In this document: positions 8,031 to 17,342 of the stretch, one piece after another
How positions within the stretch are numbered: the first letter of the stretch is position 1
Layout: each line of letters opens with the position of its first letter
DNA from: Acidobacteria bacterium Ga0077522
GTDB lineage: Bacteria > Acidobacteriota > Vicinamibacteria > Vicinamibacterales > Vicinamibacteraceae
Direction of reading: 5' to 3'
NCBI GenBank assembly: GCA_001464065.1
Contig: LNDN01000005.1
Span: forward strand, 1 to 64,000
DNA length: 64,000 nt
Notes under the pieces: model-generated
Seen by the model: the letters and a program-made list of their open reading frames with translations, nothing else
The model's database searches: none
Told to the model about the DNA's origin: nothing
Position numbers and translations under genes: made by a program

Positions 8031-9392
8031 GGGCGCGGCTCCTTCGTGCGTGATGCCGTCCTGCCGATGGTGAAGCTGGCGGCGCCGGTCATCGCGGCAG
8101 AGCTGGGCTGGATGGGCATGGGCGTGGTCGACACGTTGATGGTCGGGCCGCTCGGGGCGGCGCCGCTCGGCGGCACCGGGATCGGCAGCACCCTCTTCAT
8201 CGCCATCGGCATCTTCGGGATGGGCATCCTGCTCGGCCTCGACACGATGGTCGCGCAGGCCTGGGGCGCCGGCGATCGCGAGGCGTGCGACCGGTGGCTG
8301 ATTGCGGGCCTGTGGCTGGCCCTGCTGGCGACGATCCCGCTCGCCCTGCTGCTCGTCGTCCTCTGGCAGCTGCTGCCGGTCCTCGGGTTCCATCCCGACG
8401 TCCTGCCACACGTCACGGCCTACTTTCCCATCGTGGCCACCAGCCTGCCGCCACTGCTGATCTATGCCGCGCTGCGTCGCTACCTGCAGGCGCTGTCGCA
8501 GGTGGCCGCGATCGCCTTCACCCTGGTGTCGGCCAACCTCGTCAACCTGGTCGTGAACTGGGTGCTGATCTACGGCATCGGGCCGGCCCCGGCACTCGGC
8601 GTGCGCGGGGCGGCGTGGGCGACGGTGATCTCGCGCGTCTACATGGTGGGCGTGCTCGGCTGGGTCGTATGGCGACTGCACCGCGGCGGGCCGGCGGCCC
8701 ATCTCTCGTGGCGGCTGCCCACGGCGCGCGTGCGCCGTCTGCTGACGCTCGGCCTGCCGGCGGCCGCCCACCTGACGTTCGAGGTGGGCGTCTTCAGTGC
8801 CGTGACGGCCATCGCCGGCCAGTTGCCGCCCGACTCGCTCGCGGCGCACCACATCGCGCTCAACATCGCCAGCGTCGTGTTCATGGTGCCGCTCGGCGTG
8901 TCGGCCGCCGCGGCCGTCCTGGTCGGCCAGCACGTCGGCCGTGGCGACGGGCGCGGTGCCCAACGCGCCGGCTGGGCCGCCATCGTCGTCACGCTGGGGT
9001 TCATGGCCACCGCCGCCGTCGCGCTCTTCACGATACCGGCCGCCTTCATCCGGCTGTTCACGGCCGAGACCGCCGTGATCGCGATCGGCTCCCAGTTGCT
9101 CGGGGTCGCGGCGACCTTCCAGTTGTTCGACGGTCTGCAGGTGACGACGACGGGCGCGCTGCGCGGGCTGGGTGAGACGCGTGTGCCGATGTTCATCAGC
9201 CTGGTGGGCTACTGGGTCAGTGGCCTGCCGCTCGGCTGGTGGCTCTGCTTCCGCGCCGGCTACGGCGTCATCGGCCTGTGGCTCGGACTCGCGGCGAGCC
9301 TGTGTCTGGTCGGCACGGCGCTGCTCGTCCTCTGGCACCGCCGCATCGGCCAGGCGACGCGCCACCTGCGGCCCGTCGTGGCATCCTCCTGA
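8025..9392 (+). CDS. MATE family multidrug/cation antiporter
   Basis: A 455-aa inner-membrane protein with about 12 hydrophobic segments in two homologous halves. The N-half has ELGWMGMGVVDTLMVGPLG, typical of NorM/DinF MATE transporters that export organic cations by Na+ or H+ antiport. The C-half shows the matching HHIALNIASVVFMVPLG helix. The ORF track opens at 7485, but those residues are antisense to the oxidoreductase. The ATG at 8025 follows a -10-like TATGAT by 6 bases. The next gene starts one base after the stop, so pump and PLP enzyme are probably co-transcribed. Confidence 0.92.
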   Translation: MSGRGSFVRDAVLPMVKLAAPVIAAELGWMGMGVVDTLMVGPLGAAPLGGTGIGSTLFIAIGIFGMGILLGLDTMVAQAWGAGDREACDRWLIAGLWLALLATIPLALLLVVLWQLLPVLGFHPDVLPHVTAYFPIVATSLPPLLIYAALRRYLQALSQVAAIAFTLVSANLVNLVVNWVLIYGIGPAPALGVRGAAWATVISRVYMVGVLGWVVWRLHRGGPAAHLSWRLPTARVRRLLTLGLPAAAHLTFEVGVFSAVTAIAGQLPPDSLAAHHIALNIASVVFMVPLGVSAAAAVLVGQHVGRGDGRGAQRAGWAAIVVTLGFMATAAVALFTIPAAFIRLFTAETAVIAIGSQLLGVAATFQLFDGLQVTTTGALRGLGETRVPMFISLVGYWVSGLPLGWWLCFRAGYGVIGLWLGLAASLCLVGTALLVLWHRRIGQATRHLRPVVASS

Positions 9393-9393
9393 C

Positions 9394-10410
9394 GTGACCC
9401 TCGACCGACTCGATGCCGCACTCGGGCCCCTCCCCCGCGTGGCCCTCGGCACGTGGCCCACGCCGCTGGTGCCGCTGCCCCGCCTCGGCGAAGCCCTGGG
9501 CATCGACCTCTGGGTGAAGCGGGACGAGTGCAGCGGACTGGCGCTTGGCGGCAACAAGGCCCGGAAGCTGGAGTTCGTGCTGGGCGAGGCCCTGGCGGCC
9601 GGGGCACGAACGATCGTGACCGCTGGGCCATTGACGTCGAACCACACGATGATGACGGCGGCGGCGGCCCGACGACTGGGGCTCGACGTGCACGTCGTCC
9701 TCGGCGGCGACGCCCCCGCCCAGGCGACGGGCAACCTGGCGCTGACGCATCTCTATGGCGCACACGTCCACGTCACGCCCATGAACACGGCCAATCCGTC
9801 GGCGGCCGACCTGGCGACATCACGGGGGCTGTGCGAGCGGATCGTCCGCGAGACCGGCGGGTACTGGATTCCGCCCGGCGCCACCATGCCGTCGTCGGTG
9901 CCGGGCTACGCGGCCTGCGTGCGGGAGATCGTCGAGCAGCAGGCCGGCAGGTTTCCGTTCGACGTCGTCCTGGTGGCGTATGGCACGGGGTCGACGTCGG
10001 CGGGCCTGTACGCGGGCCTGGCGCTGGCCGGCATTCCTGCCACGGTGCAGGCCGTGGCCGTCTCCTCGCGCGCGGCCATGGATCGCTTTGCCGCGTCGCC
10101 ACCGACGACGCTCGTCCAGGCCGCCATCGAGTTGTACGGCTGGCCCCTGGATCTGGCACAGTCGACGACGCGGTGCGTGTGGGAGCGGCCGGTGGACGAA
10201 CCCGGGTACGGCATCGAGACGCCGGCCTCGCAGGCCGCCCTGCGCCGCGTGGCGCGCGACGAGGGCTATCTGCTGGATCCCACGTACACCGCCAAGGCCG
10301 CCGCCGCGCTGATCGCGATGGCCGGCGACGGCAGGATCGCGGCAGGGGCCCGCGTCCTGTTCATGCACACCGGGGGGCTGTCGACCACCGCCGCCGCCCA
10401 GGCTCATTGA
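9394..10410 (+). CDS. D-cysteine desulfhydrase / ACC deaminase family PLP enzyme
   Basis: A 338-aa fold-type II PLP enzyme. The signature GGNKARKLEF places the Schiff-base Lys at residue 55, and TAGPLTSNHTMMTAA is the substrate/phosphate loop. The Gly-rich PLP-phosphate loop is AYGTGSTSAGLYAG. The family splits D-cysteine to pyruvate, H2S and ammonia, or 1-aminocyclopropane-1-carboxylate to 2-oxobutyrate. LTSNH resembles the D-cysteine desulfhydrase side more than strict ACC deaminases, but I cannot settle this. The GTG start at 9394 is one base past the MATE stop. Confidence 0.85.
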   Translation: MTLDRLDAALGPLPRVALGTWPTPLVPLPRLGEALGIDLWVKRDECSGLALGGNKARKLEFVLGEALAAGARTIVTAGPLTSNHTMMTAAAARRLGLDVHVVLGGDAPAQATGNLALTHLYGAHVHVTPMNTANPSAADLATSRGLCERIVRETGGYWIPPGATMPSSVPGYAACVREIVEQQAGRFPFDVVLVAYGTGSTSAGLYAGLALAGIPATVQAVAVSSRAAMDRFAASPPTTLVQAAIELYGWPLDLAQSTTRCVWERPVDEPGYGIETPASQAALRRVARDEGYLLDPTYTAKAAAALIAMAGDGRIAAGARVLFMHTGGLSTTAAAQAH

Positions 10411-10426
10411 GGTTCGGAGTGTCACG

Positions 10427-11377
10427 ATGACCACCGCCCCACCACTCGGCGCCGGCGTGACGGGCCTGGTCCCGCTCCGGCTCAACGATGCGCACTGCCA
10501 TTTCTTCTCGCCGCGCTTCTTCGACGTGCTCGGCCGCCAGAAGGGCCTGCCCGGCGATGCGCCCGGTGTCGAGGTCACCCGGCTGGTCGGCTGGGAGCAC
10601 CCGGGCACGGCAGAGGCCCTCGCCGATCGCTGGGCGGACGCGCTGTCAGCCGACGGCGTCGGGCGGGCGCTGCTGATCGGCAGCGTCCCCGGTGAGGAAG
10701 AACAGGTTGCGCGCGCCGTGGCGAGACACCCCGACCGCTTCGTCGGGGCCTTCATGCTCGATCCGACGCAGGAGGGCGCGCTGACGCGGGTCGCCTGGGC
10801 GCTGGCGCAGCCGGGCATGCGCGTCGTGTGTCTCTTCCCGGCCATGCATGGCTATGCGCCAAGCGATCCGCGCGTCCTCGGCCTTGCCGAGCAGGTCGCC
10901 GGCAGTCCCGGCACCGCCCTGTTCATCCACTGCGGGGTGCTGAGCGTGGGGATCCGGAAGACGCTCGGACTGCCGAGCGCCTTCGAGGCGCGCTACGGCA
11001 ATCCCCTCGAACTCCAGGGCGTGGCCCTGCGCCATCCGTCCTTGCCGATCATCGTGCCCCACTTCGGCGCCGGCTTCTTCCGTGAGCTGCTGATGGTGGC
11101 CGACACGTGCCCCAACGTCGTGGTCGACACGTCCTCCAGCAACGCCTGGATGAAGTACAGCCCGGGCCTGACGTTGCGGCACGTCTTCGCCCAGGCCCTC
11201 GCCGTGCTGGGACCGGATCGGCTGTTGTTCGGCACCGACTCGTCGTTCTTTCCGCGCGGCTGGCACGCGGCCGTCCGTGACGCCCAGCTCGCGGTGCTCG
11301 AAGCGCTGGGGGTGCCACAGGTCGATCAGCAGGCCATCTGCGCCGGCAATTTCGACCGGCTCTTCCCGCGGCGATAG
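10427..11377 (+). CDS. Amidohydrolase-2 family TIM-barrel metal-dependent hydrolase
   Basis: A 316-aa cytoplasmic protein. It has the N-terminal metal motif NDAHCHFF (HxH), FIHCGVL with a later His ligand, IIVPHFGAGFF with the next His, and the terminal FGTDSSFFPRGW with the catalytic Asp. This is the amidohydrolase-2 pattern shared by decarboxylases and lactonases of aromatic acid breakdown; the substrate is unknown. The ATG at 10427 lies 16 bases past the previous gene, so it likely belongs to the MATE/PLP enzyme unit. Confidence 0.85.
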   Translation: MTTAPPLGAGVTGLVPLRLNDAHCHFFSPRFFDVLGRQKGLPGDAPGVEVTRLVGWEHPGTAEALADRWADALSADGVGRALLIGSVPGEEEQVARAVARHPDRFVGAFMLDPTQEGALTRVAWALAQPGMRVVCLFPAMHGYAPSDPRVLGLAEQVAGSPGTALFIHCGVLSVGIRKTLGLPSAFEARYGNPLELQGVALRHPSLPIIVPHFGAGFFRELLMVADTCPNVVVDTSSSNAWMKYSPGLTLRHVFAQALAVLGPDRLLFGTDSSFFPRGWHAAVRDAQLAVLEALGVPQVDQQAICAGNFDRLFPRR

Positions 11378-11513
11378 GTGTCGCGAGCGCCCGGGCGGGT
11401 CGCGTTTCGGCGCCCTTGTGCGTCGCGCCGGTGGGAATCGTTCTGTTATCGTGTCCGCCATCGCGTACGCTTGGCGAGCGCGACGACCTGTGACCGACAC
11501 ACCCTTCACACCC

Positions 11514-13160
11514 ATGCGGACCGTCTGCAGCGTGCTGCTCGTCGGGCTCGTCAGCTCGGTGCAGGCACAGGACCGTGCTGCGGTGTCGCCGCCTGCCGAG
11601 ACCTACACGCACACCATCGTCCGCGGGGACACCCTGATCGGCCTGTCCGAGTGGTTGTTGATCGACCCCCGGCGGTGGCCGGCCGTCGCCCGCCTGAACC
11701 GCGTCCGCCAACCGCGACGTCTCCGACCCGGCCGGCCCCTGGTGTTTCCCCTGGCCTGGCTGCGCAGCGTGCCGGGCCAGGCCAGAGTGCTCTGGGTCCG
11801 CGGCCGCCCGCAGGTGGACTTGCCGGACGGCAGTCGCCAGGTGGCGCTGCTCGGCGCGACACTGCCACCCGGCAGCGTGGTGGTGACCGGGCAGGACGAG
11901 CGCGTCCGCCTCCTCCTCTCCACCGGCAGCACCGTCACGCTCGGCGCGGATGCCCGGCTCACGCTCGTCGAACTCAGAACGCTCGAGGGCCCGCAGGTCA
12001 AGCGGACCACCCTCGGCGTCCAGCGCGGACGCCTCGAGTCGGTCGTCGCCCCTGCCACCCACCCGGCGCAGAAGCACGAGATTCGCACACCGCTGGTGAC
12101 CAGTGCGGTGCGCGGCACGGACTATCGACTCGAGGTCGGCCCGACCACCGTGGCCACCGAAGTGACCGAGGGCGCGGTGGCGGTGTCGCCTGATGCGGGG
12201 ACGGTGCTGGTCGAACGCGGCTACGGCGCCATCACGCGCGCCGACGGCACCACTGGTCCACCGCGTCCCCTGCTGCCGGCCCCCGACCTGAGCGGGGCCC
12301 CCGTCAGACTCGACCGCCTCCCCGTGCGGCTTCGCTGGCCCGCCGTCCTCGGTGCGACCGGCTATGTGGTCGAGATCTCGCCCGCGGCGGCGCCACCCCC
12401 GCTCGTGCACCAGCGAGTGGTCTCTCCGGAGATGACCTCGGCCGATCTGCCCGATGGCGACTACGTGCTGCGGGCTCGCGCCGTCGACGCCGATGGCCTG
12501 CAGGGCCTGGAGACGACGCGGCCGTTCGAGGTCGATGCGCGACCGGTGCCTCCGCTCGTCGAGGCGCAGGCCGATGGCCCGGTGCGGTACGGCGACACGC
12601 TCGCGCTGCGGTGGACCCGCCCCGAGGGCGTCGAGGCCTTCGACCTGCAGGTGGCGCGCGAGGCCACCTTCGACGCGCCCCTGGTCGAGCGAACGGCGCT
12701 GACCGACAGCGCGCTCACCCTGCCCCTGCCGCCGGGCCAATACCTGTGGCGGCTCGCGTCCCGTCACGCCGGCGAACGCGGCCCCTGGAGCGATCCGGTG
12801 CCGGTGGAACTTCGCCCGATGCCACAGGGCGGCCCGCCCGCCGGCGCGCAGGTGCAGAAGACGCAACTCGTGCTCAGCTGGTCCGCTGGTGTGCCGGGCG
12901 ACCGCTACGCCGTCCAGGTCTCGGCGGACCCGCTGTTTGCCAGCCCCCTCGTGGAGACCGAGGTCGCCGAACCCACCCTGACGCTCGCCCGCCCGGCTCC
13001 TGGTCGGTATCACGTCCGGGTGCGTATCGTGAACGCCGAGGGCATCACCGGTCCGTACGGGCCGGTGCAGGTCCTCGACGTCCCGAAGCTGCCGCGTCGC
13101 AAGTGGTGGTGGTGGCTCCTGATCCCGCTCGGCGCCGGGGCCCTCGTGGCGGCGCGCTGA
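11514..13160 (+). CDS. Secreted LysM and FecR domain protein with C-terminal membrane anchor
   Basis: A 548-aa protein. A signal peptide (MRTVCSVLLVGLVSSVQAQ) is followed by a LysM-like module (THTIVRGDTLIGLSEWLLID), then a FecR domain with GSTVTLGADARLTLVEL and HEIRTPLVTSAVRGTDY. Two or three fibronectin-like repeats follow, ending GQYLWRLASR and GRYHVRVRIV, then a basic/Trp run and a C-terminal membrane helix. LysM suggests peptidoglycan binding. FecR normally partners an ECF sigma factor, but none is present. GTG 11490 is an alternative start. The stop is one base before the CHASE2 kinase, so the two very likely work together. Confidence 0.82.
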   Translation: MRTVCSVLLVGLVSSVQAQDRAAVSPPAETYTHTIVRGDTLIGLSEWLLIDPRRWPAVARLNRVRQPRRLRPGRPLVFPLAWLRSVPGQARVLWVRGRPQVDLPDGSRQVALLGATLPPGSVVVTGQDERVRLLLSTGSTVTLGADARLTLVELRTLEGPQVKRTTLGVQRGRLESVVAPATHPAQKHEIRTPLVTSAVRGTDYRLEVGPTTVATEVTEGAVAVSPDAGTVLVERGYGAITRADGTTGPPRPLLPAPDLSGAPVRLDRLPVRLRWPAVLGATGYVVEISPAAAPPPLVHQRVVSPEMTSADLPDGDYVLRARAVDADGLQGLETTRPFEVDARPVPPLVEAQADGPVRYGDTLALRWTRPEGVEAFDLQVAREATFDAPLVERTALTDSALTLPLPPGQYLWRLASRHAGERGPWSDPVPVELRPMPQGGPPAGAQVQKTQLVLSWSAGVPGDRYAVQVSADPLFASPLVETEVAEPTLTLARPAPGRYHVRVRIVNAEGITGPYGPVQVLDVPKLPRRKWWWWLLIPLGAGALVAAR

Positions 13161-13161
13161 C

Positions 13162-15552
13162 ATGCGCCCCCTCGCGCGCCGACGGTACACCACCGCGGTG
13201 AGCCTCGTCGTGGCGCTCGTCGTCGCGCTGCTGATGGAGGCATGGCACGTCGGCCGACGCGTCGACGCGTGGCTCTGGGACGGCGTGGCGGCGCGCCTGG
13301 CGCCGCCTGTCGACAATGGCGGGACGCTGGTCTTCGGCGTCGACGACGACTCGCTGATGGCCCTCGAGCCGCTGGTCGGCGCCTGGCCGTACCGGCGCGA
13401 CGTCTGGGCGCACGTCCTCGACTACCTCCGCGAGGCTGGCGCGGCCCATGTCACGGTCGACGTGCTCTTTGCGGACCCAAGGGACGGTGACGCGCAGTTG
13501 GCCGACACGCTGGCCCGCTCGCCAGCCGTGACCCTCGCCGCCGTGCCCGTGCCGTTCCGGGTGTCCCCCAGGGGCGCGCCCGCGAGGCCGCCGACCATCG
13601 GACTCGACGTGCAGGGGGAAGGGCCGGTCCGGGAGGCGCTCGACCTCGTGGGCCCGCGTCCCGAACTGCAGGCGGTGGCGCGCCTCGGCGTCGCCGTCAC
13701 GCCGCCCGACGAGGACGGGATCGTCCGTCGCCTCCCGCTCCTCACGCGCATCGGCACCGTGACGCTGCCGGCCTTGCCGATCGCGTCGCTGGCGGGCCCG
13801 ACCCGGACGGCGGCCTGGCAGTCGTCCTGGTGGGGCACCAGCCTCGCGCTGGCGGACCAGTCCGTGCCGGTGGATCGGGACGGGCTCGTGCAACTGCGCT
13901 ACCCCGCCGCCATCCCGGACCTGCCCACGCTCCCCTTTGCCCGTCTCGTGCAGGCCGCGGTGCGTGCGAACGGCGATCAGACGCTGCGCGAGGCGGTGCG
14001 GGGGCGACGGGTGTTCATCGGGGCCACGGCGTTGCTCCTCGAAGAGGCGGTGCCGACACCGATGGGCCGCATCGCGGGCGTCGAGTTCCTGCGCCTGGCC
14101 ACCGTCCTCCTCCGCGATCGCGCGGTGGTCCGGCCGCGCACGTGGCTCCTGGACGTCGGCGTGCTGGGGATGGCGCTGGGCGTACTCCTGGCCTCGCGCC
14201 TGCGCCGCTCGACGCCCACCCGCGCCCTGCTCGTGGCGTGGATGGCCGCGTGGCTGCTCGTGCTCGGGATCGCCGCCGTCCTCCTGCTCACCGCGCATCA
14301 GCGGGTGTGGCTGCATGGGCCGCTGGCGGCCACGGCGGCGGCGGCGGCCACCATCGCCGTCGGCGACCTGGCCCGCGTCCGTCGCGATCGCGCACGCCTC
14401 GCCCAGGAACGCCTCGCGGCGGAACGGGCCTCGGAACTCAAGACCCAGTTCCTCAACCACATCGCCCACGAGCTCCGCACGCCGGTCACGGCCATCCTCG
14501 GTTTCGGTCGGCTCATCATCGAGGGCCGGGACGCGGGCGACCCGCGCGAGTATGCCCGGGTGATCACGCGCAACGGCGCGCACCTGCTGCAGTTGGTCAA
14601 CAACCTGCTCGACGACGCCACCCTCGCCGTGGGGCGCGCGCGCATCGACCCGCAGCCGGTCGACATGCGCCAGGTGGTCAGCGATGCCCTGGCCACCGTC
14701 GAGGGACTGCCCCGCCACGAGGACGTGGCGCTCTCGGGCGACGTGGCCACGGACGTGCCCGCGTACGTCCTGGTCGACGCCCTGCGCGTGCGGCAGATTC
14801 TCCTCAACCTGCTGGCCAACGCGATGAAGTTCACCGAGGTCGGCCGCATCCATCTGGCGGTCGCCTGGCAGGCCGACGGACTGGTCGTCACGGTGCGCGA
14901 TACCGGGACCGGCATGTCGGCCGACGCACTCGACCGCGTCTTCGAGGAGTTCGAGTTCGCCACGGCGAGGGCGGTGCGCGCCGGCGGCACGGGCCTCGGC
15001 CTCAGCGTGTCGCGCCGTCTCGCCCGTCTCATGGGCGGCGATCTCACTGCCGAGTCCGTCGAGGGACGCGGCAGCTGCTTCGCCCTCACGCTCCCAGCCC
15101 GGTCGGCCGACGCGCCCCCCGAGACCACACGCCACGAGGACGACGGCGAGGACGGCGACGCCGACGGACCGCTGGTCCTCGTCTGCGACGACGTCGAAGA
15201 CATCCGCCAGCTGTTCGCGGTCGTGCTGGCCGCGGCCGGCGCCCGCGTCGTCACCGCCAGCAGTGGGCGCGAGGCGGTGGCCCTCGCCGCGGCGATCAGC
15301 CCGGACGTCGTCCTGCTCGATCTGGATCTCGGCGACCAGGATGGCCTGACGACGGCGGACCAGCTGCGGGAGGCGGGCTACACCGGCCCGCTCATCGCCG
15401 TCTCGGGCAGCGGAGAGGATCGATCCGCGGCGCTGCGTGCCCGGGGCTTCGCCGATGCGGCACGCAAGCCCGTGTCGACCGCCTTGCTCGTGGACCTCGT
15501 CGCCCGGCAGGTGCGCCGCTGGCAGCCGCGGCGGCCCGACGCCCGCGACTGA
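13162..15552 (+). CDS. CHASE2-domain hybrid sensor histidine kinase/response regulator
   Basis: A 796-aa inner-membrane protein. A TM helix at residues 10-25 precedes a large periplasmic CHASE2 domain (VFGVDDDSLMAL, WPYRRDVWA, VFIGATALLLEEAVPTPMG). Three TM helices follow at about 327-400. The HisKA segment NHIAHELRTPVTAI places the phospho-His at 436, and the HATPase_c domain has NAMKFTEVG and GTGLGLSVSRRL. A C-terminal receiver carries the phospho-Asp near 720 in VVLLDLDLGDQDG and Lys in ARKPVS. The receiver has no output domain, so it probably feeds a phosphorelay. It is directly coupled to the FecR/LysM protein. Confidence 0.9.
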   Translation: MRPLARRRYTTAVSLVVALVVALLMEAWHVGRRVDAWLWDGVAARLAPPVDNGGTLVFGVDDDSLMALEPLVGAWPYRRDVWAHVLDYLREAGAAHVTVDVLFADPRDGDAQLADTLARSPAVTLAAVPVPFRVSPRGAPARPPTIGLDVQGEGPVREALDLVGPRPELQAVARLGVAVTPPDEDGIVRRLPLLTRIGTVTLPALPIASLAGPTRTAAWQSSWWGTSLALADQSVPVDRDGLVQLRYPAAIPDLPTLPFARLVQAAVRANGDQTLREAVRGRRVFIGATALLLEEAVPTPMGRIAGVEFLRLATVLLRDRAVVRPRTWLLDVGVLGMALGVLLASRLRRSTPTRALLVAWMAAWLLVLGIAAVLLLTAHQRVWLHGPLAATAAAAATIAVGDLARVRRDRARLAQERLAAERASELKTQFLNHIAHELRTPVTAILGFGRLIIEGRDAGDPREYARVITRNGAHLLQLVNNLLDDATLAVGRARIDPQPVDMRQVVSDALATVEGLPRHEDVALSGDVATDVPAYVLVDALRVRQILLNLLANAMKFTEVGRIHLAVAWQADGLVVTVRDTGTGMSADALDRVFEEFEFATARAVRAGGTGLGLSVSRRLARLMGGDLTAESVEGRGSCFALTLPARSADAPPETTRHEDDGEDGDADGPLVLVCDDVEDIRQLFAVVLAAAGARVVTASSGREAVALAAAISPDVVLLDLDLGDQDGLTTADQLREAGYTGPLIAVSGSGEDRSAALRARGFADAARKPVSTALLVDLVARQVRRWQPRRPDARD

Positions 15553-15556
15553 CGCG

Positions 15557-16045
15557 TCAGCGCACGTCGACGAGTTCGACTTCGAAGACGAGCGTGGCGT
15601 CCGGCGGAATGACGGGGGCTGAGCCCTCCGCGCCGTAGGCCAGTCGCGCCGGGATCGTCAGCTCGCGCGTGCCGCCCTCCTTCATGCCCTCGATGCCACG
15701 CTCCCAGCCGGGAATGACCTGCCCGCCACCGAGCACGAAATCGAACGGACGCCCAGCCGTCCGCGACGAGTCGAACGGCCGGCCGCGACGCTCGGGCGCG
15801 GCGCTGTCGTACAGCCATCCCGAGTAGTGGACGACCAGGCGTCGCCCCCGGTCCGCCGCATCGCCGGTGCCCCTGACGACGTCGCGGACCTGCACGGTCT
15901 CGAGGGTCGTGCGGGCCCGCGCCGCCTCCTCGGGGGTATAGCGCGCGCCGCCACCACAGCGCACGCCGGCACCAGCAGCCAGCAGCACCAGGATGAGCGC
16001 GTGGACGCGCGTGGACAGCAGACGGTGGCGACGGGTGGGGGTCAT
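15557..16045 (-). CDS. FKBP-type peptidyl-prolyl cis-trans isomerase, exported
   Basis: A 162-aa protein with a basic N-terminus and one hydrophobic segment, then a complete FKBP domain: VVHYSGWLYD, GRPFDSSR, FVLGGGQVIPGWERGIEGMKEGG, LAYGAEG, and VFEVELVDV. The active-site residues expected of a functional isomerase (Tyr, Phe, Asp, Val-Ile-Pro, Trp, Tyr) are present. A Cys follows the hydrophobic stretch, but GVRC is a poor lipobox, so a periplasmic or membrane-tethered form is more likely. GTG 16051 is an alternative start. It is convergent with the CHASE2 kinase (4 bases apart) and downstream of the metallohydrolase gene on the same strand. Confidence 0.88.
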   Translation of the reverse strand: MTPTRRHRLLSTRVHALILVLLAAGAGVRCGGGARYTPEEAARARTTLETVQVRDVVRGTGDAADRGRRLVVHYSGWLYDSAAPERRGRPFDSSRTAGRPFDFVLGGGQVIPGWERGIEGMKEGGTRELTIPARLAYGAEGSAPVIPPDATLVFEVELVDVR

Positions 16046-16091
16046 GGTCACGTGCGTTCCATCGGAGTCGGAAGACGATCGGGCGCCGCGA

Positions 16092-17342
16092 TCACTGCGC
16101 GGGCAGCGCCAGCTCACTGGGTAGATGTGGTTCGCGAAGCAGTCGCATGAAGACGTCCCAGCGCCGGTCCGGCCGGTCGCCCGTGCCGCCGTGCGCCTCG
16201 ACGAACGCCCTCACGAGATCCTCCCCGAGGTTGTAGTTGATCACATAGCTGCGGTAGCGCTCGAAGAAGCGGACGCGCTGGGCGGCCCGCGGCTGATCCA
16301 TGAGGGCGTAGCGCTGGAGCCAGGTCTCGGCCCGCTCGAGGGGCATGGTCCCGTCCAGATACTGCCGCGCGGCTTCGTTCCCCGCGTAGGACAGCCGTGC
16401 CACCAGGTGCTGCACATGCCGATAGCGGTCGGCCTGGGTGGCGTCGAGCCCTGCCAGCGGAAAGAGCACCTCCCGATCGAAGGCACGCCGGTCCTCCTCC
16501 GGAAAGGCCACGGTGATGCCGAAGTTCGCCGTGCCCTCGGCAATCAGGCTCTGCGGCGAGAACAGCGGATACACGGCCCATTCGATCCAGCCGCGCCCCC
16601 GCACGAGGTGCTGCTCGATGAGGACGTTGTAGACATGATGGCCGGGATATCCCTCGTGGCACGCGAGGTCGAGTGCGCGATCGATGACGATCGGCAGGTC
16701 CGTGTTGACCTCGATGCGGCTCCGATAGTCGCCCTGGTACCAGTTGTACCCACTCCAGGGTCTGTTCGTGACGTACGCCAGCGTGAAGGTCTCGCCCTCG
16801 GGCAGGGGCACGCGCGCCAGCGTCCGGGCGCGGCTGGCGTCGATGGCGGCGCGGAACACGCGATCGACGCGCTCCGGCGGCACGACGAACGCCGTGCGAA
16901 AGCGCTCGTAGCGCTCGCCGAGCGGTCCGTCGCCGGGAAGGACGGCCTCGAGCGCGGCGAGGACGGGCTCGAAGTGGGCCGCGTCGTGCGTCGGCGCCAC
17001 CGCGTCGTACAGCGCACGGGACTCCTCGTCGAAGGACACGCGGGCGCCGGCCTGCATCGCGACGCGTGCGGCCAGGGCCCGCACCTGGGCGCGGAGCATG
17101 CGCAGCCGTCGCGCCGTCGGCTCGTCGGTCGGCGGGGCCACGGCCATCAGGCGCTCCTGCAGGTCCGCCGCCGCCTGCGCGATGTCGGGCAGGGTCGCCG
17201 CGGCCGCCTCGACGTCGGTCGTCAGCGACGCCGGGCCGTAGCAGGCATCGACGGCATCCGCATCGTGGACGCCGAGCGCCAGCACCAGCTGCACGTACGC
17301 GTGCGCAAGGGCATCCATGGGCGAGGTCGGCAATCCGGTCAC
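16092..17342 (-). CDS. DUF885-like putative metallohydrolase
   Basis: A 416-aa predominantly helical protein with the motif ACHEGYPGHHVYN, resembling the HExxPGHH metal site of DUF885-type and related zinc hydrolases. A downstream IAEGTANFGI supplies a Glu in the position expected for a third ligand. No signal peptide is evident. The GTG start at 17342 overlaps the upstream gene's TGA in a GTGA arrangement, which is why I prefer it to ATG 17318. A carboxypeptidase or aminopeptidase role is possible but unproven. Expression is likely coupled to the 103-aa protein upstream and to FKBP downstream. Confidence 0.7.
   Translation of the reverse strand: MTGLPTSPMDALAHAYVQLVLALGVHDADAVDACYGPASLTTDVEAAAATLPDIAQAAADLQERLMAVAPPTDEPTARRLRMLRAQVRALAARVAMQAGARVSFDEESRALYDAVAPTHDAAHFEPVLAALEAVLPGDGPLGERYERFRTAFVVPPERVDRVFRAAIDASRARTLARVPLPEGETFTLAYVTNRPWSGYNWYQGDYRSRIEVNTDLPIVIDRALDLACHEGYPGHHVYNVLIEQHLVRGRGWIEWAVYPLFSPQSLIAEGTANFGITVAFPEEDRRAFDREVLFPLAGLDATQADRYRHVQHLVARLSYAGNEAARQYLDGTMPLERAETWLQRYALMDQPRAAQRVRFFERYRSYVINYNLGEDLVRAFVEAHGGTGDRPDRRWDVFMRLLREPHLPSELALPAQ

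Noticed and set aside
6993-9734. 913-aa minus-strand ORF starting at 9734
   Set aside because: Only the part from 7988 down encodes the oxidoreductase; the upstream 580 residues are antisense to MATE and the PLP enzyme and have skewed Gln/Asp/Arg composition without domains.
15557-16045. FKBP as a lipoprotein
   Set aside because: The Cys after the hydrophobic segment has Arg at -1 (GVRC), which does not fit a lipobox.
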